A DNA stretch of 20,546 nt, from NCBI GenBank assembly GCA_002437575.1, contig DJQK01000029.1, positions 1 through 20,546 of the forward strand, in the 5' to 3' direction. Below the pieces are notes generated by a model. That model was not told the DNA's origin, did not search any database, and saw nothing but the letters and a program-made list of their open reading frames with translations. The stretch is from Clostridiales bacterium UBA6388. GTDB lineage: Bacteria > Bacillota > Clostridia > Oscillospirales > Oscillospiraceae. Shown here one piece after another: positions 5,835 to 13,379 of the stretch (position 1 is its first letter; every line of letters starts with the position of its first letter). A program made the translations under genes and the position numbers.

Positions 5835-7298
5835 ATGACACGAACCTTGAAAATCTGGTGCGGCGCACTGGCGCTTGGCTGCGTGCTCTTTGGGTGCGCA
5901 CAGGCCGAGCCGGAAGCGCAGCCGCAGACGATCGTACAGGAACAGACGGCGGTTGAGGAAGTGCTGCCGGAGCCGGTTTATGAAACGCACGAGCCGTATA
6001 TGTCGGCGGAAAACGGCTTTTTTGAGCCGGAAGGATACTTGACCCGGGCGCAGGCCGCGCAGATGGTCTGCACGCTGGCCGGTCTTAAAGAGGCGGACGC
6101 GCCGGATATTTTCTATGCAGACGTAGCGCCGGAAAACTGGTACTATGCGCCGGTCCACACTGCGGCGGCGTATTTTGAAGCACCGGTCGAAGAGGCGGCG
6201 GAAGAAGCTCCGGATGAAACGGCGGATGCGCAGGACGCCGCGCGGTACTTCCGCCCCCGGGATACGGCGCTGGCCTATGAGCTTCGCGATGCGCTGCGGC
6301 GTGCGCTGGAGCTGCCGGACACGCCGCTTCCGGATGGGATGGAGGAAATGACGGTCCTGACGCGCGCGGACGCGGCAAGGCTTGTAAACGATCTTTTGGG
6401 ACGCGTGCCGGACGAGGCGGCTTTGCGGGGGATCGGGTTCGATCTGCTGCTGGACGTTTCAAGGGACGACCCGGCGTATTTTGACATTCTGGAAGCGACG
6501 CTGCCGCATGAATTCGAAGAGGGCACCTGCGAACAGTGGAACACGCAGACGCTGAAGCTCTCGCCCCTTCGTGCGGGCGCACACACAAAAAAGGGCGCGG
6601 GCTACGTGGTAGACGAGAACGGCCGCACCATCCGGCAGGCGGGACTTTTTGACTTTGACGGCTGGACATATCTGGCCGAAGACGAAACGGGCCGCATCTT
6701 TGCCGACAGCAGCATTCACCGCTTTGACGGCCACGTGTACTACGCAAGGCGCGGCGGCCAGCTGCTCAAAAACGAGTCGCTGGGCGAGTACCGGTTCGAC
6801 GAAAACGGCGCATACACCACGGGCCGCGAGGATGTGGACGCGCTTCTCGACGAGGCGATCGCGGCCTTCCAGGAAGACGGCATGACGCGAGACGAGCTTC
6901 TTCGCGCGTGCTACGACTATGTGCGAAGCTATAAGTATCTGGGCCGGAACGCCGCCTATGGGCCGGAGGTAAAAACGCCGCCGTATGAAGAGCTTCTGGA
7001 CTTTGCCGAGAAGATCCTCACGACAAAAAAGGGCGACTGCTATAACTTTGCGGCAAGCTTCTGCCTGCTGGCAAGAAGGCTCGGCTTTGAAGCGGACTGC
7101 GTCATCGGCGAGTGCGGCTACGTCTGGAACTGGCGGCCCATCGCGCACGGCTGGGTCGAAATTACGCAAAACGACCAGACGCTTTTATATGACCCGCAGA
7201 TCGAAAATTACAACATCCGCGCCGGGATCTCCAACGAGGAAAACGGCGCGTTCGGCGTGACGTATGAGACGGCGCACGCCAGGTATCTCAAGCACTGA
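5835..7298 (+). CDS. Lipoprotein with SLH-like region and transglutaminase-like (Cys-His-Asp) domain
   Basis: A 487-residue surface lipoprotein. The signal peptide ends in lipobox LFGC (Cys21). Residues about 58-115 and 135-215 look like S-layer-homology repeats (LTRAQAAQMVCTLAG, FYADVAPENWYYAP; LTRADAARLVNDLLG). Residues 253-330 hold wall-binding-like Tyr/Gly/Asp repeats (GYVVDENGRTIRQAG, FDGHVYYARRGGQL, YRFDENGAYTTG). The C-terminus (about 333-487) is a transglutaminase-like domain with the full triad Cys402 (KGDCYNFA), His438 (AHGWVEI) and Asp453 (LYDPQIE). Such domains act as peptidases, transamidases or crosslinkers; the reaction here is not predictable. It is the first gene of the operon and a clear paralogue of the protein at 15364-16314, which shares the repeat-plus-transglutaminase layout but lacks the SLH part. 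Confidence 0.82.
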   Translation: MTRTLKIWCGALALGCVLFGCAQAEPEAQPQTIVQEQTAVEEVLPEPVYETHEPYMSAENGFFEPEGYLTRAQAAQMVCTLAGLKEADAPDIFYADVAPENWYYAPVHTAAAYFEAPVEEAAEEAPDETADAQDAARYFRPRDTALAYELRDALRRALELPDTPLPDGMEEMTVLTRADAARLVNDLLGRVPDEAALRGIGFDLLLDVSRDDPAYFDILEATLPHEFEEGTCEQWNTQTLKLSPLRAGAHTKKGAGYVVDENGRTIRQAGLFDFDGWTYLAEDETGRIFADSSIHRFDGHVYYARRGGQLLKNESLGEYRFDENGAYTTGREDVDALLDEAIAAFQEDGMTRDELLRACYDYVRSYKYLGRNAAYGPEVKTPPYEELLDFAEKILTTKKGDCYNFAASFCLLARRLGFEADCVIGECGYVWNWRPIAHGWVEITQNDQTLLYDPQIENYNIRAGISNEENGAFGVTYETAHARYLKH

Positions 7299-7324
7299 GA
7301 ATTTTGGAAAAGAGGAAAAAAGCT

Positions 7325-7753
7325 GTGAAGAAGATCCTTAGCATCGTATTCGGCGTATGCCTGCTGGCGCTGCTTTGCGCCTGCGGAGAAAAAGAAGAAC
7401 CCGCCGCGCCCGCGCCTGCCGCAGAAGTGCAGACGCAGGAAGAAGAAAAAACGCAAGTGCCCGCCGCGGAAGAGCCCAAAGCGGAAGCATCCGCGCCCAC
7501 GGAAGAGCCCAAATCGGAACCGCCCGTGGAAGAACCCGCAGATGAGCCTGCCGAGCCGACGCTTCTGGAGACGGCGCTGACGTTTGTGGACAAGGACGCG
7601 TCCGAGCTCGTGGCCGCGATCGGAGAACCGCTCGCCAAAGCTTATGAGGAATCGTGCTCCGGCCCCGGAGAAGACGGCATCTGGACCTACGATGGGCTCA
7701 CGGTCTTTACCTACAAAGAAAACGGCGCCGAGACGATCGTCGACGCGGAATAA
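7325..7753 (+). CDS. Small lipoprotein, Glu/Pro-rich linker plus conserved C-terminal domain
   Basis: A 142-residue predicted lipoprotein. The signal peptide ends in LCAC (Cys20). Residues 22-82 are a low-complexity linker rich in Glu, Pro and Ala, suited to crossing the wall. The globular part (about 85-142) contains AIGEP, ESCSGPGEDG, YDGLTVFTY and ETIVD. The same pattern recurs in the lipoprotein at 13086-13367 (AIGEP, SSCLGDGEDG, YDGFTVYTY, ETVYD) and, more weakly, in the next gene. GTG 7325 is chosen as start because AGAGG (7311-7315) is well placed and the signal peptide then begins VKKIL; TTG 7304 would prepend seven charged residues. Function unknown. The domain size and GEP motif recall SmpA/OmlA- or BLIP-like folds, which is only a suggestion. 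Confidence 0.75.
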   Translation: MKKILSIVFGVCLLALLCACGEKEEPAAPAPAAEVQTQEEEKTQVPAAEEPKAEASAPTEEPKSEPPVEEPADEPAEPTLLETALTFVDKDASELVAAIGEPLAKAYEESCSGPGEDGIWTYDGLTVFTYKENGAETIVDAE

Positions 7754-7765
7754 GAGGGTTTGGCG

Positions 7766-8278
7766 ATGAAAAAGACGGCATTGACTTCACTTTGCCTTGC
7801 GCTGTGCGTTTTGCTCTGCGCGTGCGGAAGCGATAAAACGGCGCTCAAAACGGAAGATCTTTCGATGACGGTGGACGGAAAGACCGTTTCGGCGGATGCG
7901 TCGACTGCATCGATTCTGGAAGACTTCGGGCCGGATTATGAGATGGCCGAGGCGGTCTCGTGCGTGTATTCCGGCATGGAGAGGACCTACTCCTACGAAC
8001 ATTTCATCCTCTACACCTATCCCGGAGACGACGGCGCCGAGCATCTGATGGAGGCGTATGCGGACGGAAACGTACAGACGTCTCGCGGCGTGAAGGTGGG
8101 CGACAGTCTCAAGGACGTGGAGGCGGCCTACGGCTCTGACTACACGAGAGCGGGCGACGTTGTGACGTTCTCAATGGAAGGCGCGAACGAGCAGATGGTC
8201 CCGGCGGGTATCTATTTTGAGCTGGAAGACGATATGGTCACGGCCATCGGCATCGTCGCCGAGCACCGGGCGCAGTAA
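7766..8278 (+). CDS. Small lipoprotein, possibly two tandem SmpA/BLIP-like modules
   Basis: A 170-residue lipoprotein with signal peptide ending LLCAC (Cys20). After a short linker, the first module has ILEDFGPDYEMAEAVSC, YSYEHFILYTYP and DGAEHL, related in layout to the neighbouring lipoproteins (a Gly-containing helix end, a Ser-Cys, then Y-x-x-F-x-x-Y-T-Y-x-x-D-G). The second half (VKVGDSLKDVEAAYGSDYT, VTFSMEG, MVTAIGIV) resembles the start of SmpA/OmlA-type or BLIP-like modules, where G-x-S-x-x-x-V-x-x-x-x-G is common. ATG 7766 is preferred to TTG 7760 because it follows AGAGGG (7753-7758) and begins with MKK. No known function can be assigned. It is 12 bases from the gene before and 10 from the gene after. 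Confidence 0.72.
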   Translation: MKKTALTSLCLALCVLLCACGSDKTALKTEDLSMTVDGKTVSADASTASILEDFGPDYEMAEAVSCVYSGMERTYSYEHFILYTYPGDDGAEHLMEAYADGNVQTSRGVKVGDSLKDVEAAYGSDYTRAGDVVTFSMEGANEQMVPAGIYFELEDDMVTAIGIVAEHRAQ

Positions 8279-8288
8279 GGAGCGGGGT

Positions 8289-8846
8289 ATGCGAAAACTT
8301 TTCTGCGGCGCTTTGGCCGCGCTGCTGCTTCTGCTTACGGCGTGTGCCGCGAAGGTCTATGTACCGGTCGGCGAGCCGACAGGAGACGAGGCCCTGGATG
8401 CTGCCGTGCTGGAGCTTTTGCAGGAGCGGTGCAGCCCGAAAAAGTCTGAGCGGGAAAACATCGAGGCGGTCTACCGCTTTATTGCCGAGGACATCACCTA
8501 CCGTCCCGGTACCGCCGACACGAGCGGGGGCTTTACCGACAGCTTGACGCACGAGCTTGCGTTGGAGCTTTTGCAAAAGCGCAAGGGAAACTGCGACGGT
8601 CAAGCGGCTTTGATGGCGGTTTTATTACAGCGCATGGGCTACACGGCCCAGATCGTGCAGGGGACGTTCACGCGCGAAGAAGGAACGGAACCGGTCGACC
8701 ACGCGTGGGTCTGCGCGACGATCAACGGCGTGGGGTATTACTTTGACCCGCTTTACGGCGGGAGCTTTGCCGAAAACGAGATGGACTACTGCATGGCGTC
8801 AAAGGCGCTTTTGTCGCAGACGCACCAGTGGGACGAAACAGCCTGA
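8289..8846 (+). CDS. Transglutaminase-like lipoprotein, compact form
   Basis: A 185-residue lipoprotein (lipobox LTAC, Cys19) that is almost entirely a transglutaminase-like catalytic domain. The triad is Cys102 (KGNCDGQAALM), His138 (VDHAWVCA) and Asp153 (YYFDPLYGG), each in the usual family context. It lacks the SLH-like and repeat regions of the larger paralogues in this operon. The predicted site of action is the outer face of the membrane. ATG 8289 follows AAGGAG (8277-8282); the upstream in-frame codons lie within the previous gene. The next gene is dltA, 20 bases away, so this enzyme is co-transcribed with the D-alanylation genes. The substrate, whether peptide stems, a protein or another bond, is unknown. 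Confidence 0.82.
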   Translation: MRKLFCGALAALLLLLTACAAKVYVPVGEPTGDEALDAAVLELLQERCSPKKSERENIEAVYRFIAEDITYRPGTADTSGGFTDSLTHELALELLQKRKGNCDGQAALMAVLLQRMGYTAQIVQGTFTREEGTEPVDHAWVCATINGVGYYFDPLYGGSFAENEMDYCMASKALLSQTHQWDETA

Positions 8847-8866
8847 TTTGAATTTGAGGAACTGCA

Positions 8867-10366
8867 ATGGAAATTCTGAGAAAGCTTCGGCAGTATGCAA
8901 AAACGGACCGGACGGCGATCGTCTACGGGGAAAAAACGCTTTCCTACCGGGACTTAAACGCCTGGTCTGACGCGTTCGCGGCCTTTTTGACAAATAAGCA
9001 GCCGGAAAGCAAGGCGCCGGTGCTGCTTTACGGACATAAGGATCTGGAAATTCCGGCGTGTATGTTCGGCTGCCTGAAGGCCGGGCGCGGGTATATTCCG
9101 GTCGATGTGACGTATCCGCCGGAGCGCGTGGCGCAGATCGAAACGATGGCAAAGCCGGGCCTTGTCGTCGACTTTACAGGGACGCTTCAAACGCCGTGCC
9201 TTTCGCTGTCAAGACTGCGGGAGATCCTGGCAGAAAAAGCGAAGCCTGCGCCGGAAGAAAATTGGCTTAAGGAAGACGAGACGGCCTATATTTTATTTAC
9301 CTCCGGCTCGACCGGAACGCCCAAGGGCGTGCAGATCACGGCGGGCAATCTCGCGGCATTTGGCGAGGGCGTGAAGCCGTGGTTTGAGAAAATGCAGGAG
9401 GGCGGCGCGTTTCTGAACGAAATTTCGTACTCGTTCGACGTTTCCGTCTGCGCGCTTTATGAGGCGCTGGGCCGCGGCATGACGCTCTGGACGGCAGACT
9501 TGCAGACGCTTTCCAATCCGAAGGCGCTGTTTGCGCTTTTGAAGACGGCCAATTTGACGGATTGGGTCTCGACGCCGTCTCTGGCGGAACTCTGCGTGCA
9601 GTCGGAGTCGTTCCGGCGCGATCTGATGCCGAAGCTGCGGCAGTTTCTCTTCTGCGGCGAGGTGCTGACAAAAAAGCTCTGCGGGGAAATTTTTGAGCGC
9701 TTTCCGGGCGTGCCGGTCGTAAACGCCTATGGGCCGACGGAGACGACCGTTCTGGTCACCGGCGCGGAAATGACGGAAAGAATGCTGGGATCGAACGAGC
9801 CCCTTCCCATCGGCTTCGCGTTTTCCAACTGCGAGGCGGAAATTTGCGGCGAAGACGGAAACGCGCTTCCGGACGGCGAGGCGGGCGAGCTTCGCATCTG
9901 CGGAAAAACGGTCAGCCCGGGGTATCTGGGACGGCCGGAGTTGAATGCGCGGGCCTTTTTTGAAAATGCAGCGGGGCTTCGCGGCTACCGCACGGGAGAC
10001 TTGTGCAAAAGGGTAAACGGCTGCATCTACTATCTCGGCCGGCTCGACAACCAGATCAAGCTCAACGGCTTTCGGGTCGAGCTCGAGGACGTGGAAAACA
10101 ACCTTGGGAAGGTCGAAAATGTCGCGCGCGCGGCGGTCCTGCCGGAGATGCAGGACGGAAAGGTCGTTTCCTTAACGGCCTATGTGATGCTCGAAAAGCC
10201 GGACGGCGAGGGGAGCTTGCAGCGCGCGCGGCGTATCAGGAAGGAACTATCCCGGCTTGTGCCGTCTTACATGGTGCCGCGGAAAATTGTCGCGGTGGAG
10301 TCGTTCCCCCTCAACACGAACGGCAAAATTGACAAAAAACGACTGCGCGAACAACGCGCAACGTAG
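8867..10366 (+). CDS. dltA: D-alanine--D-alanyl carrier protein ligase DltA
   Basis: A 499-residue cytoplasmic adenylating enzyme that activates D-alanine with ATP and loads it onto the phosphopantetheine arm of DltC. Adenylation-domain motifs are all in place: P-loop LFTSGSTGTPKGV (143-155), NAYGPTETT (286-294), YRTGDLC (374-380), the hinge region LDNQIKLNGFRVE (393-405) and the catalytic lysine Lys487 (NGKIDK). Cys263 (FLFCGEVL) matches the cysteine that lines the D-Ala pocket in characterised DltA. Length is typical (about 500). The ribosome site GAGGA at 8856-8860 supports ATG 8867. Identity as DltA rather than another adenylating enzyme is supported by dltB, dltC and dltD directly downstream. 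Confidence 0.96.
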   Translation: MEILRKLRQYAKTDRTAIVYGEKTLSYRDLNAWSDAFAAFLTNKQPESKAPVLLYGHKDLEIPACMFGCLKAGRGYIPVDVTYPPERVAQIETMAKPGLVVDFTGTLQTPCLSLSRLREILAEKAKPAPEENWLKEDETAYILFTSGSTGTPKGVQITAGNLAAFGEGVKPWFEKMQEGGAFLNEISYSFDVSVCALYEALGRGMTLWTADLQTLSNPKALFALLKTANLTDWVSTPSLAELCVQSESFRRDLMPKLRQFLFCGEVLTKKLCGEIFERFPGVPVVNAYGPTETTVLVTGAEMTERMLGSNEPLPIGFAFSNCEAEICGEDGNALPDGEAGELRICGKTVSPGYLGRPELNARAFFENAAGLRGYRTGDLCKRVNGCIYYLGRLDNQIKLNGFRVELEDVENNLGKVENVARAAVLPEMQDGKVVSLTAYVMLEKPDGEGSLQRARRIRKELSRLVPSYMVPRKIVAVESFPLNTNGKIDKKRLREQRAT

Positions 10367-10375
10367 GAGGCGGGT

Positions 10376-11515
10376 ATGAGCCCTTATTCCGGACTCGGAT
10401 TTTTTCTGACGCTGAGCGTATTGCTGGTTCCGGCGGTGCTGCTCGGGCTGCGCGGGAAAAATCTTCGCGTGTGCGGCATGGCGGTCACGGCGGTGATGCT
10501 GCTGTGCATTTTCGATACGCCAAAAAAGCTGGCGGCGCTGGCGCTGTTCTGGGCGTGGCAGCTGGCGGTCATTTTTGGGTATCTGGCGCTTCGGAAAAAG
10601 ACGGAAAAGCGCGTCTTTTTGTGGCTGGCGCTTCTTTTGAGCCTGACGCCGCTGATCTTGACGAAGCTTTCCGTTTTCGTCGAAGCGTTCTCGGTTTTCT
10701 CGCTGCTCGGTATCAGCTATGTCTCGTTCCGCGCGGCGCAGATTTTGGTCGAAATTTATGACGGACACCTGAAAGCGCTGAACGCGTTGGACGTGAGCTA
10801 TTTTCTGCTGTTCTTTCCGTCCATCCTCTCGGGACCCATCGACCGGTTTCAGCGGTTTTCGGGCGACTTGCAGAAGACGAGAACCGGGGAAAGCTACGAG
10901 ACGTTACTCAAAGAAGGCCTCTGGCGCCTTAGTACCGGCGCGGTGTATAATTTCGTGCTCGGAAATCTCATCTGGCAGTACTGGGTATCCAAGCTGCCGG
11001 ACACGGCGCTCGGGACGCTTTCTTATCTGTACGGCTACACGCTTTTCATGTTCTTCAACTTCGCGGGCTACAGCCGCATGGCCATCGGCACGGCGTACCT
11101 GCTTGGCATCGAGCAGCCGGAAAACTTCAACAGGCCGTTTTTGAGCCTCGATATGAAGGATTTCTGGTCGCGCTGGCACATTTCACTCTCAACGTTTCTG
11201 CGGGACTATGTCTATACGCGCTTCTGCATGGCCGCGCTGCGCGGCAAATGGTTCCGCGAGCGCAGAACCTGCTCGTATCTGGGCTACATTCTTACCATGC
11301 TCGTCATGGGCCTGTGGCACGGACTGACGGTCTCGTACCTCATTTACGGCGCGTATCATGGGCTTCTCATGTGCCTGAACGATATTCTCGACACGCGCTG
11401 CAAGAAATTCAAGGCGCTCAAGAAAAACCCAAAGGCGGTGTGGCCGCTGCGGCTGATCACGCTGCACCTGTTCAGCTTCGGACTTCTGATCTTCTCCGGA
11501 AGACTTTTTGGTTAA
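10376..11515 (+). CDS. dltB: DltB, membrane-bound O-acyltransferase for D-alanine export
   Basis: A 379-residue polytopic MBOAT protein. In the established Dlt pathway DltB takes D-alanine from DltC and passes it across the membrane to the DltX shuttle. Family motifs include FFPSILSGPIDRFQRF (146-161), MFFNFAGYSRMAIG (225-238), WSRWHISLSTFLRDYVY (264-280) and the conserved histidine His315 in GLWHG. The C-terminus ends in a hydrophobic helix without a tyrosine hexapeptide, consistent with the shuttle being a separate protein, found at 12947-13075. The start follows AGGAGG overlapping the dltA stop. Slightly shorter than typical DltB (about 400). Confidence 0.95.
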   Translation: MSPYSGLGFFLTLSVLLVPAVLLGLRGKNLRVCGMAVTAVMLLCIFDTPKKLAALALFWAWQLAVIFGYLALRKKTEKRVFLWLALLLSLTPLILTKLSVFVEAFSVFSLLGISYVSFRAAQILVEIYDGHLKALNALDVSYFLLFFPSILSGPIDRFQRFSGDLQKTRTGESYETLLKEGLWRLSTGAVYNFVLGNLIWQYWVSKLPDTALGTLSYLYGYTLFMFFNFAGYSRMAIGTAYLLGIEQPENFNRPFLSLDMKDFWSRWHISLSTFLRDYVYTRFCMAALRGKWFRERRTCSYLGYILTMLVMGLWHGLTVSYLIYGAYHGLLMCLNDILDTRCKKFKALKKNPKAVWPLRLITLHLFSFGLLIFSGRLFG

Positions 11516-11539
11516 TTTGGCAATTAGGAGGAACCAACC

Positions 11540-11761
11540 ATGCTTGAAAACGTACTTTCCTGCATCTGCGGCATTGTCGGCGCGGACGAGGGCGAAATCA
11601 CAGCCGACACCGAGCTTTTTGAAGAGGGCATTCTCGACTCGTTCGGCCTGGTGGAGCTTCTCGTGCAGCTCGAGGACTTCGGCACGAAGCTCGACGTTGC
11701 GAATCTGACGCGCGAGGAAATTTCCACACCCGCGAAGATCGCGGCTTTGATGGAAGCATGA
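11540..11761 (+). CDS. dltC: D-alanyl carrier protein DltC
   Basis: A 73-residue acyl-carrier-type protein. Ser34 in DSFGLVEL (33-40) is the phosphopantetheine attachment site, with the D-S-F-G context of DltC in place of the D-S-L of fatty-acid carriers. It shuttles D-alanine as a thioester from DltA to DltB at the membrane. A strong AGGAGG (11526-11531) drives translation. The stop overlaps the dltD start (ATGA, 11758-11761), so the two are coupled. Confidence 0.95.
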   Translation: MLENVLSCICGIVGADEGEITADTELFEEGILDSFGLVELLVQLEDFGTKLDVANLTREEISTPAKIAALMEA

Positions 11762-12957
11762 GGCGAAGCTTTATTCTTCGTGCGCTTGCGGCGCTTTTTC
11801 TGACGGCGGCGCTTTTGTTTGCGGTGCGGTTCGTGACGGAAAAAACCGTTCCGGCGTACCCCGAGGCGCTCGGAAATACGCTGGACGAGGAAAAGATCAC
11901 CGGCACGTACCTTGTAAAAACGGCGGCAGAGCTCGACGATACGCTCACCATCTTTGGCTCGAGCGAGCTCAAAACCTTTGAGATCCCGACGCACCCGGCG
12001 AACTTTTTTGCGGGAAAACGCTGCGGCTTTCAGGTGAATTTAGTGGGGCGCGGGTCGTGTCAGTCGCTGGTGCACGCGATGGCCGTGGGCGCGTCGGAAG
12101 ATAGCCTCAAGGGCAAAAAGATCGTCCTCATCACCGCGCCGCAGTCGTATGTCGAAGGCGGCATTGCGCCGGATCTGTTTCTGGCGAACTTTTCCGAGCA
12201 GCAGATGCTGACGCTTCTATCAGACGAGGACTTATCAAACGAGACGAAGCAGTATCTTTCCTCGCGCGTGCAGAGCCTGATCGCGCAGTACAACGCCGAA
12301 AACGGCACAAATTTGCAGACGCACACGGCGGCGGGGCTTCTGAGCAGGGCCTACGCGAAGGATAGCGCCGCGGCAAAAACGCTGCTTGCGCCCTACGCTG
12401 CGCTTTCCAAATGGCTTCTCGACACGAAGGATCTGGCCATCTCCGCGCGGCTGATCCGGGCCGGAGATTACACGGACGGCGAGGCGAAGACCGGCCCCAT
12501 CGACTGGGAGGCGGAAGAGGCTGCGGCGATCGAAACCGGAAAGGCGCAGTCGACGAACAACGACTTTTCTATGCTGGACAGCTACTACCAGACCTATGTC
12601 GGCCACCGGCTTTCGCAGATGGAGGGCCGGGACAAGGACGTTTCCTACGACGTTTCGCCGGAATATGACGATCTTCGGTGCCTCTTTGATATCTGCAAGG
12701 CGAAAAATATCAAGGCGCTGTTCGTCCACGTGCCGGTCAACGGCAAATGGAGCGATCACACAGGGCTGACACCGGAGCGGCGGCAGACGTACTATGAAAA
12801 CGTGCGGGGCCTTGCCGCGCAGTATGACAACGTGACGCTGCTGGACTTAACGGCAGAGGAGAATACGCCGTATTTCCTGTGCGATACGATGCATCTGGGC
12901 TGGCTGGGCTGGCTGGCCGTCGACCGGGCGATGGAGGCATTCTGGAATGAAGAATAA
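11758..12957 (+). CDS. dltD: DltD, D-alanyl transferase to teichoic acids
   Basis: A 399-residue protein with one N-terminal membrane helix (about residues 5-24) and an extracytoplasmic SGNH-type domain. The nucleophile is probably Ser69 in GSSEL (67-71) and the remaining catalytic pair is Asp376/His379 in DTMHLGW. In the current model it takes D-alanine from the tyrosine of DltX and esterifies it to lipoteichoic or wall polymers. Its last 11 bases overlap the dltX start in another frame. Confidence 0.93.
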   Translation: MRRSFILRALAALFLTAALLFAVRFVTEKTVPAYPEALGNTLDEEKITGTYLVKTAAELDDTLTIFGSSELKTFEIPTHPANFFAGKRCGFQVNLVGRGSCQSLVHAMAVGASEDSLKGKKIVLITAPQSYVEGGIAPDLFLANFSEQQMLTLLSDEDLSNETKQYLSSRVQSLIAQYNAENGTNLQTHTAAGLLSRAYAKDSAAAKTLLAPYAALSKWLLDTKDLAISARLIRAGDYTDGEAKTGPIDWEAEEAAAIETGKAQSTNNDFSMLDSYYQTYVGHRLSQMEGRDKDVSYDVSPEYDDLRCLFDICKAKNIKALFVHVPVNGKWSDHTGLTPERRQTYYENVRGLAAQYDNVTLLDLTAEENTPYFLCDTMHLGWLGWLAVDRAMEAFWNEE

Positions 12958-13075
12958 AATTCTATCAAAGTGGTATTATCTGGCGCTTTTCTGCGCGGTC
13001 TGCGCGGCAGCCGTGTTTGCGGCGTGGCTCTTATTGGACGCGCAGGGAGTCGCATTCGTTTATAGTGAGTTTTAA
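12947..13075 (+). CDS. dltX: DltX microprotein carrying the C-terminal tyrosine acyl shuttle motif
   Basis: A 42-codon gene overlapping the dltD stop by 11 bases and using GGAGG (12933-12937) as ribosome site. The product has a short basic N-terminus (MKNKILSK), one hydrophobic helix (about residues 9-30), and the C-terminal hexapeptide FVYSEF (37-42), which fits the F-[IV]-Y-x-x-F motif of DltX. In characterised Gram-positive systems Tyr of this hexapeptide accepts D-alanine from DltB outside the membrane and hands it to DltD, and the microprotein holds the two together. DltX is often at the 5' end of dlt operons; here it is at the 3' end of the dlt block. The short length means routine gene calling is likely to miss it. 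Identification rests on motif, topology and position. Confidence 0.9.
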   Translation: MKNKILSKWYYLALFCAVCAAAVFAAWLLLDAQGVAFVYSEF

Positions 13076-13085
13076 CGGAGGACGT

Positions 13086-13367
13086 ATGAAAAAGCTTGCA
13101 AAATTACTGGCAGTAACGCTTGCGCTGTGCGCGGTTTTGTGCGCGTGCGGCGAAACAAAAAACGATCTGGAAACGGCGCAGGAGCTCATCGGATCGCCCC
13201 TTTCCTCGCTCACCGAGGCCATCGGAGAGCCCCAGAGCGAGAGCTACGCCTCTTCGTGTTTAGGCGACGGCGAGGACGGCGAGCTTTCCTACGACGGCTT
13301 CACCGTCTACACCTACCGCGCACCGGACGGCACGGAGACGGTCTATGACGTTCTGGCGCAGAAATAA
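13086..13367 (+). CDS. Small lipoprotein, short paralogue of the 7325-7753 product
   Basis: A 93-residue lipoprotein (lipobox VLCAC, Cys21). Its domain begins soon after the signal peptide, without the Glu/Pro linker of the paralogue, and contains AIGEP, SSCLGDGEDG, YDGFTVYTY and TETVYD at matching spacing. It sits directly after dltX (10 bases), with GGAGG (13077-13081) as ribosome site. The repeated use of this module on both sides of dltA-X suggests a role linked to the operon's envelope function, but no activity can be inferred. Confidence 0.78.
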   Translation: MKKLAKLLAVTLALCAVLCACGETKNDLETAQELIGSPLSSLTEAIGEPQSESYASSCLGDGEDGELSYDGFTVYTYRAPDGTETVYDVLAQK

Positions 13368-13379
13368 GAGGGCGGCGCG

